Positions 60,953 through 64,000 of a stretch of 64,000 nucleotides of DNA are shown in pieces. The notes below the pieces were generated by a model. It searched no databases, was not told the origin of the DNA, and was given only the letters and a program-made list of their open reading frames with translations. Source of the DNA: Uloborus plumipes (taxonomy: Eukaryota > Arthropoda > Arachnida > Araneae > Uloboridae); NCBI GenBank assembly GCA_038373865.1, contig JAXGGA010003048.1:1-64000 (forward strand), read 5' to 3'. The position numbers were made by a program, and so were the translations under genes. The number at the start of each line of letters is the position of its first letter. Position 1 is the stretch's first letter.

Positions 60953-63900
60953 GCTTCTTTTTCCTCAAACAATCATTTACAATTGTCCACTCCAGCCCCC
61001 TTTTTTCTTTTTTTGTATCATTTTTCAATCTGAGCTTATCATTTATTGACATTTCGTTCTCGCGAAGAAATATCTTTCAAGAGTGTGAACGTGATTTCGA
61101 CACACGACTGTGTGTACATACAATGATAAGCTGGAAATTTACTTCAGATAAAAACGACCTATTTTTAGTAACTTTTATCAAAATCATTTTTTAATGTGTC
61201 AGCACCGCTCTTTTCAGTTAAATATAAACTCAAGTACTTGAGGCTGTCACAACGACGGAAGTAGACAGATTATTAAGTAGAAAAGAAGGCCAGTTTGCCA
61301 TTTATCATTTATAGCCATCGAGATGGGGATTTTTTTATTTAAAGCAGCATCGTTAAAAGTGCAACGTCTCAATGACAGGGCCCAATCATGATGCCCAGGC
61401 CCTGGAAAAATTTGATTCCTCTTACTCACAAGAAAAAAAATAGGCACAGCAATAGTTCCAAAAGGGTGGGGGGTGAGGGCGAGACAAAGAAATTTACTCT
61501 ATTTTTGGTGCCCCTAAAAGTGTGACGCCCGAGTCCACAGCTCTGTGCTTTCATCAGACCCTGCTCAATGGAATAATACGTAAACCACTTTCCCACTTTT
61601 AATCAGAAATGTCAAACAATTTTCCTTCGACAGTTTTATTAAAACTTCATCAAAAGCATTTCTTTATGTCAGCCCATCTCTTTTCAGTTAAATATAAGCT
61701 CAAGTATGGCGCTCCTCAGGTGAGCTGACCACCGATGTAGACAATGCCAACTCAAAATCAAAGGAAACAAATCTTTCTTATTAAGCAGTAAGTAACACTG
61801 CAGTTCATTGGATGGAATATAAACGAGCTGGTGGTGTATTGCATGTATTGCAAATTTTTCTTAATTTCATGAAAAGCGAAAAACATAGTAGGTGTCGGAG
61901 AACAACTTAACCAGAGGAGCACTATTCATGGTACTAATCACAACAACGAAAGTTGAAAGTATAAACAGAAAAAAGGTCAGTTGGCCATTTATGATTTACA
62001 TAAAGCATCATGTGAAATTTTTTAAATGAAGCAGTAACATCAAGAGTTCAGTATACATAGAAGTTCATAAAACATTTACTTTGCTGGTAAATGGTTTAAT
62101 TCTTCCAATCAATTTCATGAAAACAAATATACTGTAATCATTTTTCGACTTGAACAAAAACTTACAGAAAGGATTTTTTATAGTAATCCTCAAAAACGGC
62201 GTGTTTCTATTCAGCAACGTTAATAATATAATGTACTCTTCAAAAAAAAAAAAAAATCAGTTGAAGCCAAATGTTGCCAAATTACCATATTTTACTCACT
62301 TATTTTTTGAAACATTACTCCTATTTAAACATTGAATAAAAGAAACACATTTGTAAAAAGATTAGAAAGTTTTTTTTTTTTTTGCTCCTCTTTGGAAGGT
62401 TAAGAAGAATCACACACAAAAAAAAAACAAAATCGTCTAGAACGGCGTCTATGGATTTCAGACTGTAACAAGATTAAGAAAATGGATACGACCTAGAAGT
62501 AAAAAGCATGTTTGAAAAAAAAAGACCATGGCCCAGAAAGATCTGCGAGATAATTAATAGCTCTAGAATGATTCGAATCATAGGAGGAAAGAGGGTGGTG
62601 AGATTGGAAACGAACTGCTAGAATCTTCTCAGCATTAAAATTCAAGTCACATTTCAGACAATTACTGGAGAATTTTTTGAAGCAATTAATCCGAAGTGAA
62701 AGTGTTTAAAATAAACAAATTCCTACTGTAAGCAGATCTAAATCGTGATTTTTCGGTAGAAATAACATTATTGATGACATTTTCTACCCGGGGGCCACAC
62801 GCCATTAAAATGATTCCTGAAAACCACAACACAAAAATTTTCAAACTAAAATGGAAAAGGAAAGAAAATTAAAAACTAACAATTGCTGATATCATTACTT
62901 CAAGCGAAAAATATTTTCAAAAACTTTTTCAAAAGCTCAGGGAATAAATTTTAATGCTTCTTTTATTAAATGCATTTGATTTTCAGGAACCAATTTCTGA
63001 ATATTTGGCTCGAAATTTATGAGTCATTAATCGTGCTTTTCGATTTGTAGCATCGAACAAAATAAGGGGGCCACACGGATCAACTTTGCGGGCCATAGGT
63101 CAGGCACCATTGGCCTAAAAGAATGCAAAATTAGAACAATTGAATTTGATGACATATGTAAGCAAACGATATAATTGTGTCTCATCTTTAATCAATCGTT
63201 TATTTTTCTTTGCAGTCTGATTCGGTTCAAAGCTCGCAGCTAAATTACCAAAAATTAGTACTCAATAATACACACTGAAATGTAATTATACTGCCCTCAT
63301 CCCACTCTAAAAAATTTAAGAATTACAAATCAGGAATAAAAGACCCCTCCCCCCTCCTCATTTTAACAATTTCAAATGTTTTGAAACACAATTAAAATTA
63401 TAAAATGTGATATACTGATGGACTGTAAATACTATTTTTTCCCCTTGTTGCGAATAAATTATTAAGCATAAATTGAAATTACAGAGACGTATTACATTCC
63501 GAAACCCAGAAAAGGAAAATGGTTTGAAAATGTCGATTTAAATTTTTCTATCAGTAAATTTTTTCGATGCACATTATAAAATATAAATTTTTCCTATTGT
63601 TGACAAACTATGTAGAAACCACTTTTGGTCTATCTACGTAAACTGTGAAATATGCTACATTTTTCAAGTTTCCTGTAGAGATGTATCTGCTCCATGACTG
63701 AGGGGATGGGGGGGGGGGGGGGTAAAACAGCAATAAGGCCTTGACTCAGAATGGCTCCGAAAGAAAAAGTACTTTAAATTTATTTTTGCATATCTACTGA
63801 CGAAAATGGAAAGAACCCGTGACATTATCAAAGGGCCTCCGTAATAAAGGCGCGGGGCAGCCGAGAGTCAAGGAATGCTCCTTGTCAGTTGGCTGCTAGG

Positions 63901-64000
63901 CTCCCCTCTCACCACAAAACTAGGTACTCTAATTTTGAACACCCGCGCTCACCCGTGAACCGTGCCTCCAGTTTTCGACTAGGCTAATTAATATACAGAG

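Larger units (their letters stand above)
57793..64000. other. Distal region right of the retrotransposon
   Basis: AT-rich sequence with a candidate signal-peptide exon (58142-58241), a hammerhead-like motif (59897-59945), a 20-C run and several short repeat fragments, for example near 61370-61560. The last 170 bp turn GC-richer (63835-63960) and could border a promoter, but no start codon or exon is supported. Confidence 0.45.

Noticed and set aside
61365..61560. Fragment resembling the CAGGCCC MITE and other dispersed repeats
   Set aside because: Only a few short blocks match and no termini could be paired.
1..64000. CRISPR arrays, operons, ribosome-binding sites and other prokaryotic features
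   Set aside because: The sequence is clearly eukaryotic with spliced genes, and no regularly spaced repeats were seen.

Overview
The window is an AT-rich animal nuclear sequence with short exons in consensus GT-AG introns, long introns and many short DNA transposon relics. A lipophorin-receptor/VLDLR-type gene, a Bel/Pao retrotransposon, a Penelope-like element and mariner-like remnants together point to an arthropod; a chelicerate is possible, but the sequence alone does not settle the taxon.

Layout. (1) 0.7-7.4 kb, plus strand: a complete seven-exon gene for the spliceosome factor YJU2 (CCDC94), with its introns filled by small transposons. A weak divergent first exon lies just upstream. 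(2) 7.4-12.1 kb: convergent intergenic space with a self-nested TA-type MITE, then the probable long 3' UTR of the next gene. (3) 12.1-46.0 kb, minus strand: eighteen phase-compatible exons of an LDLR-family lipoprotein receptor. In protein order they encode seven LDLa repeats, two EGF modules, a YWTD propeller, a third EGF, a Ser/Thr-rich stalk, a membrane helix and an FDNPVY tail. The signal-peptide exon is not securely found. The introns hold a head-to-head palindromic Penelope-like element with hammerhead-ribozyme motifs, a piggyBac-like element with a transposase fragment, hAT, pogo/Tigger-like and TTAA-bounded MITEs, and a mariner-like relic. (4) 46-64 kb: either a very long first intron of the receptor or its upstream flank. 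It carries a CRE/CCAAT promoter-like patch with a plus-strand start candidate (47.6-47.8 kb), a MITE with two CRE palindromes, and a structurally intact Bel/Pao retrotransposon with identical LTRs and a 5-bp target duplication. An isolated hammerhead-like motif lies at 59.9 kb.

The two host genes are functionally unrelated: YJU2 acts in pre-mRNA splicing and the receptor in endocytosis of lipoproteins. They converge tail to tail. Exon boundaries were assigned by reading splice sites, phases and family conservation by eye; no alignment or search was run. The most unusual observations are the palindromic Penelope insertion with intact hammerhead cores, a possible alternative C-terminal exon of the receptor, and a TTAA MITE whose unoccupied target site survives in an adjacent tandem duplicate.
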